Part shown: one piece after another, positions 8,954-17,677 of the stretch | How positions within the stretch are numbered: position 1 is the first letter of the stretch | Layout: every line of letters starts with the position of its first letter | Assembly: GCF_008370255.1 (NCBI RefSeq) | Contig: NZ_SEUI01000002.1 | Location: forward strand, 630,221 to 694,220 | Source of the DNA: Pseudoalteromonas sp. FUC4 | GTDB taxonomy: Bacteria > Pseudomonadota > Gammaproteobacteria > Enterobacterales > Alteromonadaceae | Length of the DNA stretch: 64,000 bases | Direction of reading: 5' to 3' | Position numbers and translations under genes: made by a program | Notes under the pieces: generated by a model | Told to the model about the DNA's origin: nothing | Databases searched by the model: none | Seen by the model: only the letters and a program-made list of their open reading frames with translations

Positions 8954-10609
8954 ATGTCAAATTCTGCTTCTTGCTTTACATTATTCTCTCAAAATATTGA
9001 TGCTCTCGCGCTTCCTGAAAAGTTTACTTTCCCTTTTTATTACGAGCCGCAACCATTAGCTGTAGCCGCCACTAAACAATTACAGCAGCAACTTGAAACG
9101 TTAACGCATTTAAAAGCAGAAAATGCAGGTAAAATGTTTGGGGTTTTAGTGGTGCAAAATGCTAAGCAACAATTAGGTTTTTTAAGTGCTTATTCGGGAC
9201 AAGTTGAAGGTGATAAAGGTAATATTAGCTTTGTGCCGCCTGTTTCTAGCATGCAACTGCAAGACGATACCTATTTGGCTCAAAGTAAAATAATTAACGA
9301 TATTAATGCTCAAATTGAGCAGTTAGAAAATAGTGAACAAATGCATGAAGTTAATAGCAAACTTGATGATGCAACACAGAGTTACCAGCAAGCGCTATTA
9401 GCTCAACAGGCCATTATGCAAGCCGGTCGCCAGCAACGAAAAATACAACGTACCGAAGGCGAATTAGAGCTTAGCGAAAGTGATTTTGAGCAGTTAAAAA
9501 ATAAGCTTGCAGGACAAAGCATCGTAGAAAAAAAGCAACTACTGGCACTTAAATCCTATTGGCAAAATATAATCGAGTCACTGCAGCAAACACACATCAA
9601 TATTTCTGATGAAATTGCTCATTTAAAAAAGCGCCGTAAAACGCTTTCTAAAAGCTTACAAAAAAAGTTATTTGCGCAGTACCAATTTTTAAATGCAAAT
9701 GGAGAAACTACAGATTTAAATGCTATTTTTGCAGCATTACCTGAGCACACACCTCCTTCGGGTGCTGGCGATTGTGCAGCGCCTAAATTATTACAATACG
9801 CCTATAAACATGACTTAAAGCCACTTGCTATGGCTGAATTTTGGTGGGGAGCAGCGCCTAAATCTGCAATTAGGCAGCATAAAAATTACTACCCTTCTTG
9901 TTACAGTAAATGCCAACCAATACTTGGGCATATGTTAAAGGGTTTAAACGTTGAAGATAACCCGCTACTTATCAACCCAGCTCAGGGTAAAGATTTAAGT
10001 ATTGTTTATAAAGATGACGACTTACTTGTGGTAAATAAGCCCGCTGAGTTTCTATCGGTACCTGGCGTTAATATTGATGACTCAGTTTATATGCGAATCA
10101 AAACGCAGTTTCCAGAGGCATCAGGCCCACTAATTGTACACAGATTAGATATGTCGACTTCTGGGTTATTGATGATTGCACTCAATAAACGCGTGCACAA
10201 AGCACTGCAAAAGCAGTTTATTGAACGCACTATAGATAAACGTTATGTCGCACTAGTCGATGGAAATGTGAGTCAAGATAGCGGCGAGATAAACTTGCCG
10301 CTTGTGCTCGACTTTGATGACAAGCCGCGCCAAATGGTGTGTTACAAACACGGTAAGCCATCACTTACTACCTGGCAGGTTTTAGAACGTAACAACAATA
10401 TTACCCGATTACAGTTATACCCTAAAACAGGGCGAACTCATCAACTAAGAGTGCATTGCGCGCACAGCTTAGGTTTAAACATGCCTATTATAGGCGACAC
10501 ACATTACGGACAAAAAGCCGATAGATTACATTTGCATGCAGAATACTTAGCATTTACTCACCCAATTACGCTTAAACGATTAGAGTTTGAAGTAGCCGCA
10601 GATTTTTAA
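8954..10609 (+). CDS. RluA-family RNA pseudouridine synthase with N-terminal coiled coil
   Basis: 551 residues, longer than standard RluA/RluD enzymes. Residues about 1-340 are an extra region with a Gln/Lys-rich helical coiled coil (about 95-235). Residues about 345-551 form the catalytic domain (YKDDDLLVVNKPAEFLSVPG) with the signature HRLDMSTSG, giving catalytic Asp399, and the RTHQLRVH motif. It isomerises uridine in rRNA or tRNA; the target site cannot be inferred. The ATG follows a T-rich leader without a strong ribosome binding site. The long N-terminal extension is known in one RluA subgroup of gammaproteobacteria. Confidence 0.85.
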   Translation: MSNSASCFTLFSQNIDALALPEKFTFPFYYEPQPLAVAATKQLQQQLETLTHLKAENAGKMFGVLVVQNAKQQLGFLSAYSGQVEGDKGNISFVPPVSSMQLQDDTYLAQSKIINDINAQIEQLENSEQMHEVNSKLDDATQSYQQALLAQQAIMQAGRQQRKIQRTEGELELSESDFEQLKNKLAGQSIVEKKQLLALKSYWQNIIESLQQTHINISDEIAHLKKRRKTLSKSLQKKLFAQYQFLNANGETTDLNAIFAALPEHTPPSGAGDCAAPKLLQYAYKHDLKPLAMAEFWWGAAPKSAIRQHKNYYPSCYSKCQPILGHMLKGLNVEDNPLLINPAQGKDLSIVYKDDDLLVVNKPAEFLSVPGVNIDDSVYMRIKTQFPEASGPLIVHRLDMSTSGLLMIALNKRVHKALQKQFIERTIDKRYVALVDGNVSQDSGEINLPLVLDFDDKPRQMVCYKHGKPSLTTWQVLERNNNITRLQLYPKTGRTHQLRVHCAHSLGLNMPIIGDTHYGQKADRLHLHAEYLAFTHPITLKRLEFEVAADF

Positions 10610-10610
10610 G

Positions 10611-10830
10611 CTAAAGCTCATCTAAGATCATTTGTTTGATGGTCTTTGCTTTTACAAAATGATCTAATTTATGAGTGTGTATCCACCAAGTAGCTGCTTC
10701 CATGAGCAGCTCTGGGTCGTCGTTTTTATTGGCAAAAAATGCATAAAAAGAAAGCCCAACGTTTTCGCCTTTGGCTGCTATTTTTTTTATCGCATACGGT
10801 AATTATTTTTGCTCTTAGTTCTTCTTTCAT
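10611..10830 (-). pseudogene. Small DUF6500-like gene, frameshifted at a homopolymer
   Basis: Reading from ATG 10830 (AAAGGT upstream) gives MKEELRAKIITVCDKK. A run of eight A on the coding strand (8 T at 10781-10788) then shifts the frame to an early stop. Removing one A restores an uninterrupted 72-residue protein containing GENVGLSFYAFFANKNDDPE and ending IKQMILDEL. The restored protein resembles a small conserved family of unknown function that I recall as DUF6500. The span is 220 bases, 3n+1. It may be a true pseudogene, a sequencing error, or a site of transcriptional slippage. Confidence 0.65.
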
Positions 10831-10858
10831 ACATACCTTTAATCATATTAGTGCCGCA

Positions 10859-11116
10859 CTACTGAAACACACCATTTAAAACACTAACAAGTATTTGTAA
10901 AAGACTTCTATCAACCACACCATGATTCTCAAGCTCTTTATTAGGCGTATTTACTTTTGTAGCTTTGCATTCATTATCTAATGACTCGTTTTTACGTGTA
11001 TCTGTTTCGTATGCAATATCAGCTTGTTCCATACATTTTGCCGAGCCTGCGTAAGGCTGCGCTGCACAAGCGCTTAATAATAAAAAAAGTGAAATTGCTA
11101 TCAACAATTGCTTCAT
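10859..11116 (-). CDS. Small putative lipoprotein
   Basis: 85 residues. A lipoprotein signal peptide (MKQLLIAISLFLLLSACAA, lipobox LSAC, lipid Cys17) predicts membrane anchoring. The mature part is polar with two further cysteines (AKCMEQAD and DNECKAT). AGGAT precedes the ATG. Spacing of these cysteines matches the neighbouring lipoprotein gene once that gene's frame is corrected, so the two look like tandem paralogues. Function unknown. Confidence 0.65.
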   Translation of the reverse strand: MKQLLIAISLFLLLSACAAQPYAGSAKCMEQADIAYETDTRKNESLDNECKATKVNTPNKELENHGVVDRSLLQILVSVLNGVFQ

Positions 11117-11192
11117 AACTAATCCTATTTTTACGCAACTTATTTACTTTAAATTACAGCTGCAAGTTAGCCCATTTACTTTTCTACCACCA

Positions 11193-11428
11193 TTACAAAA
11201 AATTCAAAAAAGAACGTCCCGATAACATCAAAAAAGTATCATTTTTTTCATCCTTTTTAATTTGTGCGCTAATGCATTGATTGTAAACCTGTGAGCTTGT
11301 TTGAGCACCATTTCGATCAAACGTTTCGCCTTTTCAATGCATAAGTTAGGGTCAGAACGCGAGGCAGTACTACATGCACTCAGTAGAGCCCACAGCAATA
11401 ATGCGGCGATGGGGGTTTTTATGTTCAT
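11193..11428 (-). pseudogene. Second small lipoprotein, probably frameshifted paralogue
   Basis: From ATG 11428 the frame encodes a lipoprotein signal (MNIKTPIAALLLWALLSACS) and then PNLCIEKAKR, continuing as an unusual basic tail to a stop at 11228. An alternative frame from about 11330 reads ETFDRNGAQTSSQVYNQC and stays open to 11193. Joining the two frames (one base missing in GAAAAGGCGAAACG) gives about 78 residues whose Cys spacing, CIEKA...YNQCIS, matches CMEQA...DNECKA of the gene at 10859. I infer a one-base deletion. As written, the intact product would be 66 residues (11228-11428). Confidence 0.5.
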
Positions 11429-11775
11429 CCTTAAACTATCCTATTAAGTTAACGTGCTACCTGCATTTATACCGATTGGTATTATATGTGGGAGTAACAT
11501 ATAGGTTGTAGCTAAATAACGCTGCTACTTTATCACTGCAATAAAATAAACAATCAGTAAATATTTGTAAGGTTCTGTAGGGATTTATACTCACTTTTAT
11601 AATTGAACTACGCAAAAACCTGAAATTATTGCATTCATGCAAATGTAAAATTTACAGTGATAGCAGCCTAAGAATAAAAAAATTAAAATATATTCATTAA
11701 AATACAATAACTTAATATTTGGCATTTCGTTTGCTAGTTAGTGTTATAAGCAAATAAATTGTAAAAGGACTAATT
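11429..11775. other. Intergenic region upstream of the hemerythrin gene
   Basis: 347 AT-rich bases. It contains a short dyad ATACCGATTGGTAT (11469-11482), of the kind found at the ends of small repeats elsewhere in the window. The minus-strand frame here (61 codons) has no family features and is not called. Confidence 0.35.
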
Positions 11776-12201
11776 ATGAATATTTTTGAAGCACTACGTC
11801 ATGACCATGACAAACAACGAGAATTGGTAGATGCGCTTATTCAAACACACGGCGACACAGAGCAGCGCCACAAGCTAATGGATGAGCTAAAAACAGAATT
11901 AGAAGATCACGCAAAATTTGAAGAACGTTACTTTTATAACCCACTTATGTTTGATGACTTAACTCATGAAAAAGCGCGCCACAGCGTAGCTGAGCATCAC
12001 GAAATTGATGAATTAATCGAACAACTTGAAGATACCAAAATGAGCTCATCTGCATGGTTAGTTGCAGCTAAAAAGCTACACCATTTAGTACATCATCATT
12101 TAAGTGAAGAAGAACACGAAGTGTTTCAATTAGCAGGTAAAGCACTTACTGAAGGGCAAAAAGAAAGCCTTGCTGAACAATACAACGACGCTATGCATTA
12201 G
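11776..12201 (+). CDS. Hemerythrin-domain (HHE) protein
   Basis: 141 residues, almost entirely an HHE cation-binding four-helix bundle. Likely iron ligands are the histidines of ALRHDHDKQ (helix 1), ELEDHAKFEERYFY (helix 2, H and E), AEHHEIDEL (helix 3) and KLHHLVHHHLSEEEHEVF (helix 4). The family binds a di-iron centre and is used for oxygen sensing or storage, or iron handling; no exact role can be assigned. AAGGA precedes the ATG. Single gene followed by a strong terminator. Confidence 0.8.
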   Translation: MNIFEALRHDHDKQRELVDALIQTHGDTEQRHKLMDELKTELEDHAKFEERYFYNPLMFDDLTHEKARHSVAEHHEIDELIEQLEDTKMSSSAWLVAAKKLHHLVHHHLSEEEHEVFQLAGKALTEGQKESLAEQYNDAMH

Positions 12202-12244
12202 TTGGAAACACGCAAACCGACTTCCACACACTCCCTGTGTACTT

Positions 12245-12283
12245 ATTGGTTATAAGCCTTATGGCTTATAACCAATTTTTTTG
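12245..12283 (+). terminator. Strong rho-independent terminator
   Basis: A perfect 14-base stem, ATTGGTTATAAGCC and its complement at 12263-12276, with a TTAT loop followed by a T run. Lies after the hemerythrin gene and before the convergent DoxX-like gene. Confidence 0.85.
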
Positions 12284-12294
12284 CATGTACTTTA

Positions 12295-12708
12295 TTACTT
12301 TACAGTAAATTTCACGTCTTGGTCGCGTAATAAGTAAAGTGCAAAACACGCAGCCCACATCGGCCATGCAGTAAAGAATAATAAGTTATTAAAGCCATCT
12401 ATGTACTGATTGTACGAAGAAAGCGTAGATAACCCATGCATTACAAAAATGATACCGTACGTTATACGCTTTTTAATACCTGCTAAAAACGCTAAAACAA
12501 GCACTAACTGCACCGCACCAATAATGTAAGCCACTATATCTGTAGAGCCACTAATACCGTAAAAATGCTCAAAAATACGCGCGCTATGCCCAGGATTAAC
12601 AAACTTATCGAATGTCCACATAACCATTACAATAAACACGCCTAAACGCAAAGATAAAAGTGACCACTGCAAACGGTTTTGCACATCAGAATTCATTGAA
12701 CCTGTCAT
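12295..12708 (-). CDS. DoxX-like small integral membrane protein
   Basis: 137 residues with four hydrophobic segments (about residues 17-33, 55-77, 82-95, 105-127), the DoxX/YphA-like topology. LRLGVFIVMVMWTFDKFVNP near the start fits that group. AAGGA lies 5-9 bases before the ATG. Function unknown; family members are often linked to quinone or thiosulfate redox processes. Stands alone. Confidence 0.6.
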   Translation of the reverse strand: MTGSMNSDVQNRLQWSLLSLRLGVFIVMVMWTFDKFVNPGHSARIFEHFYGISGSTDIVAYIIGAVQLVLVLAFLAGIKKRITYGIIFVMHGLSTLSSYNQYIDGFNNLLFFTAWPMWAACFALYLLRDQDVKFTVK

Positions 12709-13136
12709 AAAATTTCCTTAAATGAATATTAATAAACATAGAAGTAACCTAGACCGTATAAGTTATTTTTTATTTCAAAAAATTTCAAAAATTTTTAATT
12801 AAATTCATTAGTTAAGCCATGCAGTACTGAAAGTGAAGCTAATTTAAGCAATTTAAAAATGCTGCATAAAAGTTAACAACTTTAAAATGTTAGCAGGCTG
12901 AAAGTAGTCTATAATTAATAAATCTTATTAAAAGCAATTATTTATATCTAATTGAATACAGTTGCTTCATTAACATTTTATCGACTAATAAAACAATAGT
13001 ACTTAATTACCAACTTTATAATGCATCAGTTTTGTTATGTTCTAAAAAACAAAAAGAATCAAAATTTTACTGAAAGTTATTTTTAATCCTTTCGGTCTTT
13101 ATCGCCAACAACATTTTAACCGCAGAGAGAAAACGT
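12709..13136. other. Promoter region between divergent DoxX-like gene and TonB receptor
   Basis: 428 strongly AT-rich bases. I looked for a Fur box, TPP or cobalamin riboswitch elements and other conserved leader motifs ahead of the TonB receptor and saw none. The last 20 bases hold GCAGAGAGAAAA, the ribosome binding site for the TTG start at 13137. Confidence 0.4.
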
Positions 13137-15497
13137 TTGAAACACGCATATTTAGCACTTTCCTTAGCCACCATATTAAATACACCACTTAATGCTTTTG
13201 CAGCCGAAGAATCAAAAACAGCAAAAGAAGGCGCAATTGAGCGTATTGAGGTGGCAGGCCAAGTTATTAAATCTCAAGGTCTTTCGGTTAAAAATGCCAC
13301 TGTAGACGGCCCTTTTGGCGACAACTTAGCTCTACAAGATATAGCACGTTCAGTAACACCAATTTCAAGTGAGTTAATAGAACAACTTAATATTACGAGC
13401 CTACAAGATGTACTTGCAGTAAGCCCTAATACCTATTCAGCCAGTGGTTTTGGGGCACCAAGCTTACCTACTATTCGTGGCCAATTAGGTGAGCTTTTCC
13501 AAGATGGTACACGCCGCCAAGCAGGTAATAATGGCTTTGGCGTGCCATTATCGTTCAACTCTATAGAACAAATAGATGTAGTAAAAGGCGCGCCACCGGT
13601 ATTATTTGGTTCAAGCCAACGCAACGGTGGTTTTGTAAACTTACATTCTAAAAAAGCATCAACTGACGACAGTAAAGGCAAAGCAACTGTATCTGCAGGT
13701 CGATGGGATCAGTACAGTGTTTTAGTGGATTACAGTGCACCTATAGTAAAGGACAAAGTAGGTTTTAGAGTAAGCGCTGAGCACATTGATAACGGCAGTT
13801 ACTACGACTTTTCTGGCACGAAAAGCGACAGCCTATTTGCAGCACTTAGAGTGTTACCTGATGACAAGAGCAGCTGGGATATTAACTTTGAGTTATACCA
13901 AGTTGAGTTTACCGATAACGCCGGTATTAACCGCCCTACTCAAGCGCTAATAGATAATGGCCTTTATATTACCGGCCAAGGCGTGCAAGCAAATGGCAGC
14001 ACAGTACCGGCAGCAGGTTCAATAATCTCACCTACTGGGCAAGTAAAAATTGACCGTAGTACAGTACTTACCGATCCTGATAATCAAAATGAAGCTACTA
14101 CCTATTTACTACACAGTATTTATAAGCGTGAACTTTCAAACAATGCATCAATTAAAAACATCACGTATTTTCAGCACTTACAACGTGAAGAAATTGCACA
14201 AAATAGCTTTGTTGAAATTATAGATGGTGCCGATACCGCGCAAAACCGTACCGAGCTTACCTACCTTTGGAATAGCGATCAGCAAACAATTTTTGCTTTT
14301 GATGTGCGTTATAACCGCGTATTAGGTTATAGCCAATTTACAACAGAAGCCGACTTACCGATTGATTTAACTGGCCCAATTTCAAATCGCCGCATTCCTT
14401 TAACTAATGCACAACAAGCACGTTTAATTGAAATTAGCCCAGGTGTATTTGTATCACCTGGTGGTCAGTACGATATTAATAACGATGGCAGCGGCGACTT
14501 TAACTTATCAGATACTACCGATTCGCGTTCATGGCAAACGGGTTTTGCTATTCAGCAAGATTCTGATTGGACCGATAAGTTTCATACAAGTGTTGGCTAC
14601 CGCATAGATTTTTATGACGTAGACGCGCACGACCCAATAGCACCAGAAGGTGAAATTGCAGCGAGCGATAGCATTAACGATAAGCTACATTCGGGGCAAG
14701 TAAGCTTTAATTACCGATTAAACGGTGATTACACCACTTATGGTGCCGCAAGTTATAACGAAGCCACATCAAATAGTATGGCTGGCGGTACGTCTCTTGG
14801 TGGCGACAACACGATTAGTGCGCAAAACTTTTCAACCGAAAATACCTTAGTTGAATTTGGTTTAAAATACGCACCAACCGACAGCGATTGGTACGCCGAT
14901 GGTGCAGTGTTTAGCCAACGTCGTAGTTTACGTAATCGCGATGGTAGTAATACTGGCATTCGTACTACCGGCTTTGAAAGCCAAGTATTTTACGATGCTT
15001 ACCCTTATTGGTTAAGTGCCGGCTACAGCTATATTGATGCTCGCTACGATAATTCTGCAAGCAGCCAAGATTCGGCTCAAGTCGCTGATGCATTTGACAA
15101 CTCACGTCCAGATATTATTGCAGGTACCAGTGTTGGCGCACCTAGCTTTACCGCTTTTGCACCTTCAAACACCCGTGTACAGGGCATTCCTGAGCAATCT
15201 TTCAGCTTTAACGGAAATTATTCAATTAATTCGAAATGGCAAACGGGTTTTTCAGGTCTATATACAAAGAGTTACCCATTAGACTTTTTGGCGACAGTAA
15301 AAATTCGTGATCAGTACACACTAAACGTAAATACTAGCTATGCTTTTACGCCTAGTACCAAGTTACGATTAGATGTGAACAACGTGACGAATCAAAAAAA
15401 CTGGCGCCCAGTATTTGAAGGCGGTTACTTTGGTGCGACTTTAGCTTTTCCTGAGTTGCCAATTAACGCCAAGCTTACGCTTACCCATAATTTTTAA
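13137..15497 (+). CDS. TonB-dependent outer-membrane receptor heading the ynj-like operon
   Basis: 786 residues. A signal peptide (MKHAYLALSLATILNTPLNAFA) precedes the plug domain (about 60-175: ITSLQDVLAVSPNTYSASG, PTIRGQLGELFQDG, IEQIDVVKGAPPVLFG). A 22-strand barrel follows, ending in the aromatic outer-membrane signature LTLTHNF. Translation starts at TTG with AGAGAG upstream. The closest recognisable type is the ferrisiderophore-like receptor. Only 24 bases separate it from the oxidoreductase fusion, so it probably leads an operon running to 23685 and supplies the substrate of that system. Ligand unknown. Confidence 0.85.
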   Translation: MKHAYLALSLATILNTPLNAFAAEESKTAKEGAIERIEVAGQVIKSQGLSVKNATVDGPFGDNLALQDIARSVTPISSELIEQLNITSLQDVLAVSPNTYSASGFGAPSLPTIRGQLGELFQDGTRRQAGNNGFGVPLSFNSIEQIDVVKGAPPVLFGSSQRNGGFVNLHSKKASTDDSKGKATVSAGRWDQYSVLVDYSAPIVKDKVGFRVSAEHIDNGSYYDFSGTKSDSLFAALRVLPDDKSSWDINFELYQVEFTDNAGINRPTQALIDNGLYITGQGVQANGSTVPAAGSIISPTGQVKIDRSTVLTDPDNQNEATTYLLHSIYKRELSNNASIKNITYFQHLQREEIAQNSFVEIIDGADTAQNRTELTYLWNSDQQTIFAFDVRYNRVLGYSQFTTEADLPIDLTGPISNRRIPLTNAQQARLIEISPGVFVSPGGQYDINNDGSGDFNLSDTTDSRSWQTGFAIQQDSDWTDKFHTSVGYRIDFYDVDAHDPIAPEGEIAASDSINDKLHSGQVSFNYRLNGDYTTYGAASYNEATSNSMAGGTSLGGDNTISAQNFSTENTLVEFGLKYAPTDSDWYADGAVFSQRRSLRNRDGSNTGIRTTGFESQVFYDAYPYWLSAGYSYIDARYDNSASSQDSAQVADAFDNSRPDIIAGTSVGAPSFTAFAPSNTRVQGIPEQSFSFNGNYSINSKWQTGFSGLYTKSYPLDFLATVKIRDQYTLNVNTSYAFTPSTKLRLDVNNVTNQKNWRPVFEGGYFGATLAFPELPINAKLTLTHNF

Positions 15498-15521
15498 AGA
15501 CAAGTTTGAAAGAGAGAGAAC

Positions 15522-17675
15522 ATGATTAAAAAAATATTTCTATTATTGATTGCAGCGGCCGCCGTCGGTCTGTTCTTTCATTTTGACTTACATCAATTAC
15601 TTACGCTTGATGGCTTAAAAGGGTCGATGGATCAATTTAACCAATACAAAGAGCAGTCACCATTACTCGTTATTGGTGGGTTCTTTTTACTATACGTAGT
15701 AGTAACTGCTCTCTCTTTACCAGGCGCCGCTATTTTAACACTTGCCGCAGGTGCATTGTTTGGCTTAGTTGAAGGCTTATTAGTTGCATCTTTTGCCTCA
15801 ACTATTGGCGCAACACTTGCCTTTTTAGTATCGCGTTACTTACTGCGTGACACTATTAAACAACGTTTTCCTGAGCGCTTAGCCGCCATTGATGCAGGCG
15901 TTGAAAAAGAAGGTGGATTTTACTTATTTACCCTTCGTTTAGTGCCAGTGTTTCCATTCTTTTTAATTAACTTACTAATGGGTGTTACTTCAATAAAGTC
16001 ATGGACTTACTACTGGGTAAGCCAAGCAGGTATGCTCGCCGGTACATTTGTATTTGTTAACGCAGGTACACAACTAGCGCAAATAGAGAGCTTATCTGGA
16101 ATTTTATCATTCAACTTAATCTTATCATTCGCTTTATTGGGTATATTCCCATTCATTGCTAAAGGAATCTTAAACGTGTTTAAAAAACGTCGCGTATACA
16201 AAAACTACACTAAGCCTAAAAAATTCGACCGTAACATGATTGTTATTGGCGCAGGCGCAGGTGGTTTGGTAACAAGTTATATAGCAGCTGCTGTTAAAGC
16301 AAAAGTAACCCTTATTGAAGCGGGCGAAATGGGCGGCGACTGTTTAAACTATGGTTGTGTTCCAAGTAAAGCAGTTATCAAAAGCGCTAAAATTGCAGAA
16401 CAAATTCGCCATGGTGAAAACTACGGCTTAGAAAACGCAACACCGCAGTTTTCGTTCAAAAAAGTAATGGCACGTGTACACAAAGTAATTGCAGATGTAG
16501 CACCGCACGACAGTGTTGAGCGCTACACCGACTTAGGCGTAGATGTTGTAAAAGGTTACGGTAAATTAATCGACCCGTGGACTGTAGAAATTAAACTTAA
16601 CGACGGTGGCACGCAAACACTCACCGCTCGTACTATTGTGATTGCCACTGGCGCACGCCCATTTGTACCGCCACTACCTGGTATTGAAGAAACAGGTTAT
16701 GTAACAAGCGATACATTGTGGAATAAATTTGCAGAGCTAGATGAAGCCCCTAAAAAACTTGTAGTACTTGGTGGTGGTCCAATTGGTAGCGAATTAGCAC
16801 AAAGCTTTGCACGTTTAGGTTCAAGCGTTACGCAAATTGAAATGGCGGAGCGCATCATGATCAAAGAAGATCTTGAAGTGTCTACTTTTGCTCACGAAGC
16901 GTTAACCGAAAGCGGCGTTAATATTTTAACATCGCATCAGGCATTACGTTGTGAAGCTCGCGATGGTAAAAAATTCATTATTGTTAAACATAATGACCAA
17001 GAAATCGAGATTGAATACGACGAGCTATTATGTGCTGTTGGCCGAAGTGCACGCCTTAAAGGTTACGGCCTTGAAGAGCTTGGCATTGAAACAAACCGCA
17101 CAGTAGTAACTAACGAATACTTAGAAACACTGTACCCTAATATTTTTGCAGCAGGCGATATTGTAGGTCCATACCAATTCACACATGTTGCAGCCCATCA
17201 GGGTTGGTACGCTGCGGTAAATGGCTTATTTGGTCACCTTAAAAAGTTTAAAGTAGATTACCGTGTTATTCCGTGGACTACGTTTATTGACCCAGAAGTG
17301 GCACGTGTTGGCTTAAACGAGCAAGACGCAAAAGACAAAGGCATAGATTACGAAATTACTCGCTTTGAATTTGAAGAGCTAGACCGTGCAATTACCGACA
17401 GCGCTACAGAAGGCTTTATTAAAGTAATTACACCCAAAGGCAAAGACAAAATATTGGGTGTTACCGTGGTATCTGAACATGCTGGCGATTTAATTGCTGA
17501 GTTTGTACTGGCAATGAAACACGGCTTAGGTCTTAACAAAATACTCGGTACTATACACAGCTACCCTACTTGGGCTGAAGGTAATAAATACGCAGCAGGT
17601 GAGTGGAAACGCGCTCATGCACCTGAAAAAGTGCTTAACTTGCTTGAAAAATACCACACTTGGCGTCGAGGTTAA
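15522..17675 (+). CDS. Fusion: TVP38/TMEM64 (DedA-like) membrane domain plus FAD pyridine-nucleotide-disulfide oxidoreductase
   Basis: 717 residues. Residues 1-225 form a TVP38/TMEM64 membrane domain (ALSLPGAAILTLAAGALFG, then LRLVPVFPFFLINLLMG). Residues 235-717 are a complete oxidoreductase of the lipoamide dehydrogenase/mercuric reductase family. It has FAD motif MIVIGAGAGGL (about 239), redox-active Cys274-Cys279 in GGDCLNYGCVPSK, NAD motif LVVLGGGPIGSELA, and the C-terminal HSYPTWAEG. There is no heavy-metal domain, so MerA function is not supported. The catalytic domain is predicted to face the cytoplasm. It may reduce an imported disulfide, metal or quinone; the substrate is unknown. 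Confidence 0.85.
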   Translation: MIKKIFLLLIAAAAVGLFFHFDLHQLLTLDGLKGSMDQFNQYKEQSPLLVIGGFFLLYVVVTALSLPGAAILTLAAGALFGLVEGLLVASFASTIGATLAFLVSRYLLRDTIKQRFPERLAAIDAGVEKEGGFYLFTLRLVPVFPFFLINLLMGVTSIKSWTYYWVSQAGMLAGTFVFVNAGTQLAQIESLSGILSFNLILSFALLGIFPFIAKGILNVFKKRRVYKNYTKPKKFDRNMIVIGAGAGGLVTSYIAAAVKAKVTLIEAGEMGGDCLNYGCVPSKAVIKSAKIAEQIRHGENYGLENATPQFSFKKVMARVHKVIADVAPHDSVERYTDLGVDVVKGYGKLIDPWTVEIKLNDGGTQTLTARTIVIATGARPFVPPLPGIEETGYVTSDTLWNKFAELDEAPKKLVVLGGGPIGSELAQSFARLGSSVTQIEMAERIMIKEDLEVSTFAHEALTESGVNILTSHQALRCEARDGKKFIIVKHNDQEIEIEYDELLCAVGRSARLKGYGLEELGIETNRTVVTNEYLETLYPNIFAAGDIVGPYQFTHVAAHQGWYAAVNGLFGHLKKFKVDYRVIPWTTFIDPEVARVGLNEQDAKDKGIDYEITRFEFEELDRAITDSATEGFIKVITPKGKDKILGVTVVSEHAGDLIAEFVLAMKHGLGLNKILGTIHSYPTWAEGNKYAAGEWKRAHAPEKVLNLLEKYHTWRRG

Positions 17676-17677
17676 TT

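Noticed and set aside
11457..11642. 61-codon minus-strand open frame
   Set aside because: No recognisable domain and it spans a repeat-like dyad; low-complexity intergenic sequence.
12709..13136. Possible riboswitch ahead of the TonB receptor
   Set aside because: No TPP, cobalamin, FMN or other conserved core motif was seen in the AT-rich leader.
15522..17675. Mercuric reductase (MerA) annotation
   Set aside because: No N-terminal metal-binding domain, no C-terminal vicinal cysteines and no mer genes nearby; only the generic oxidoreductase family is supported.
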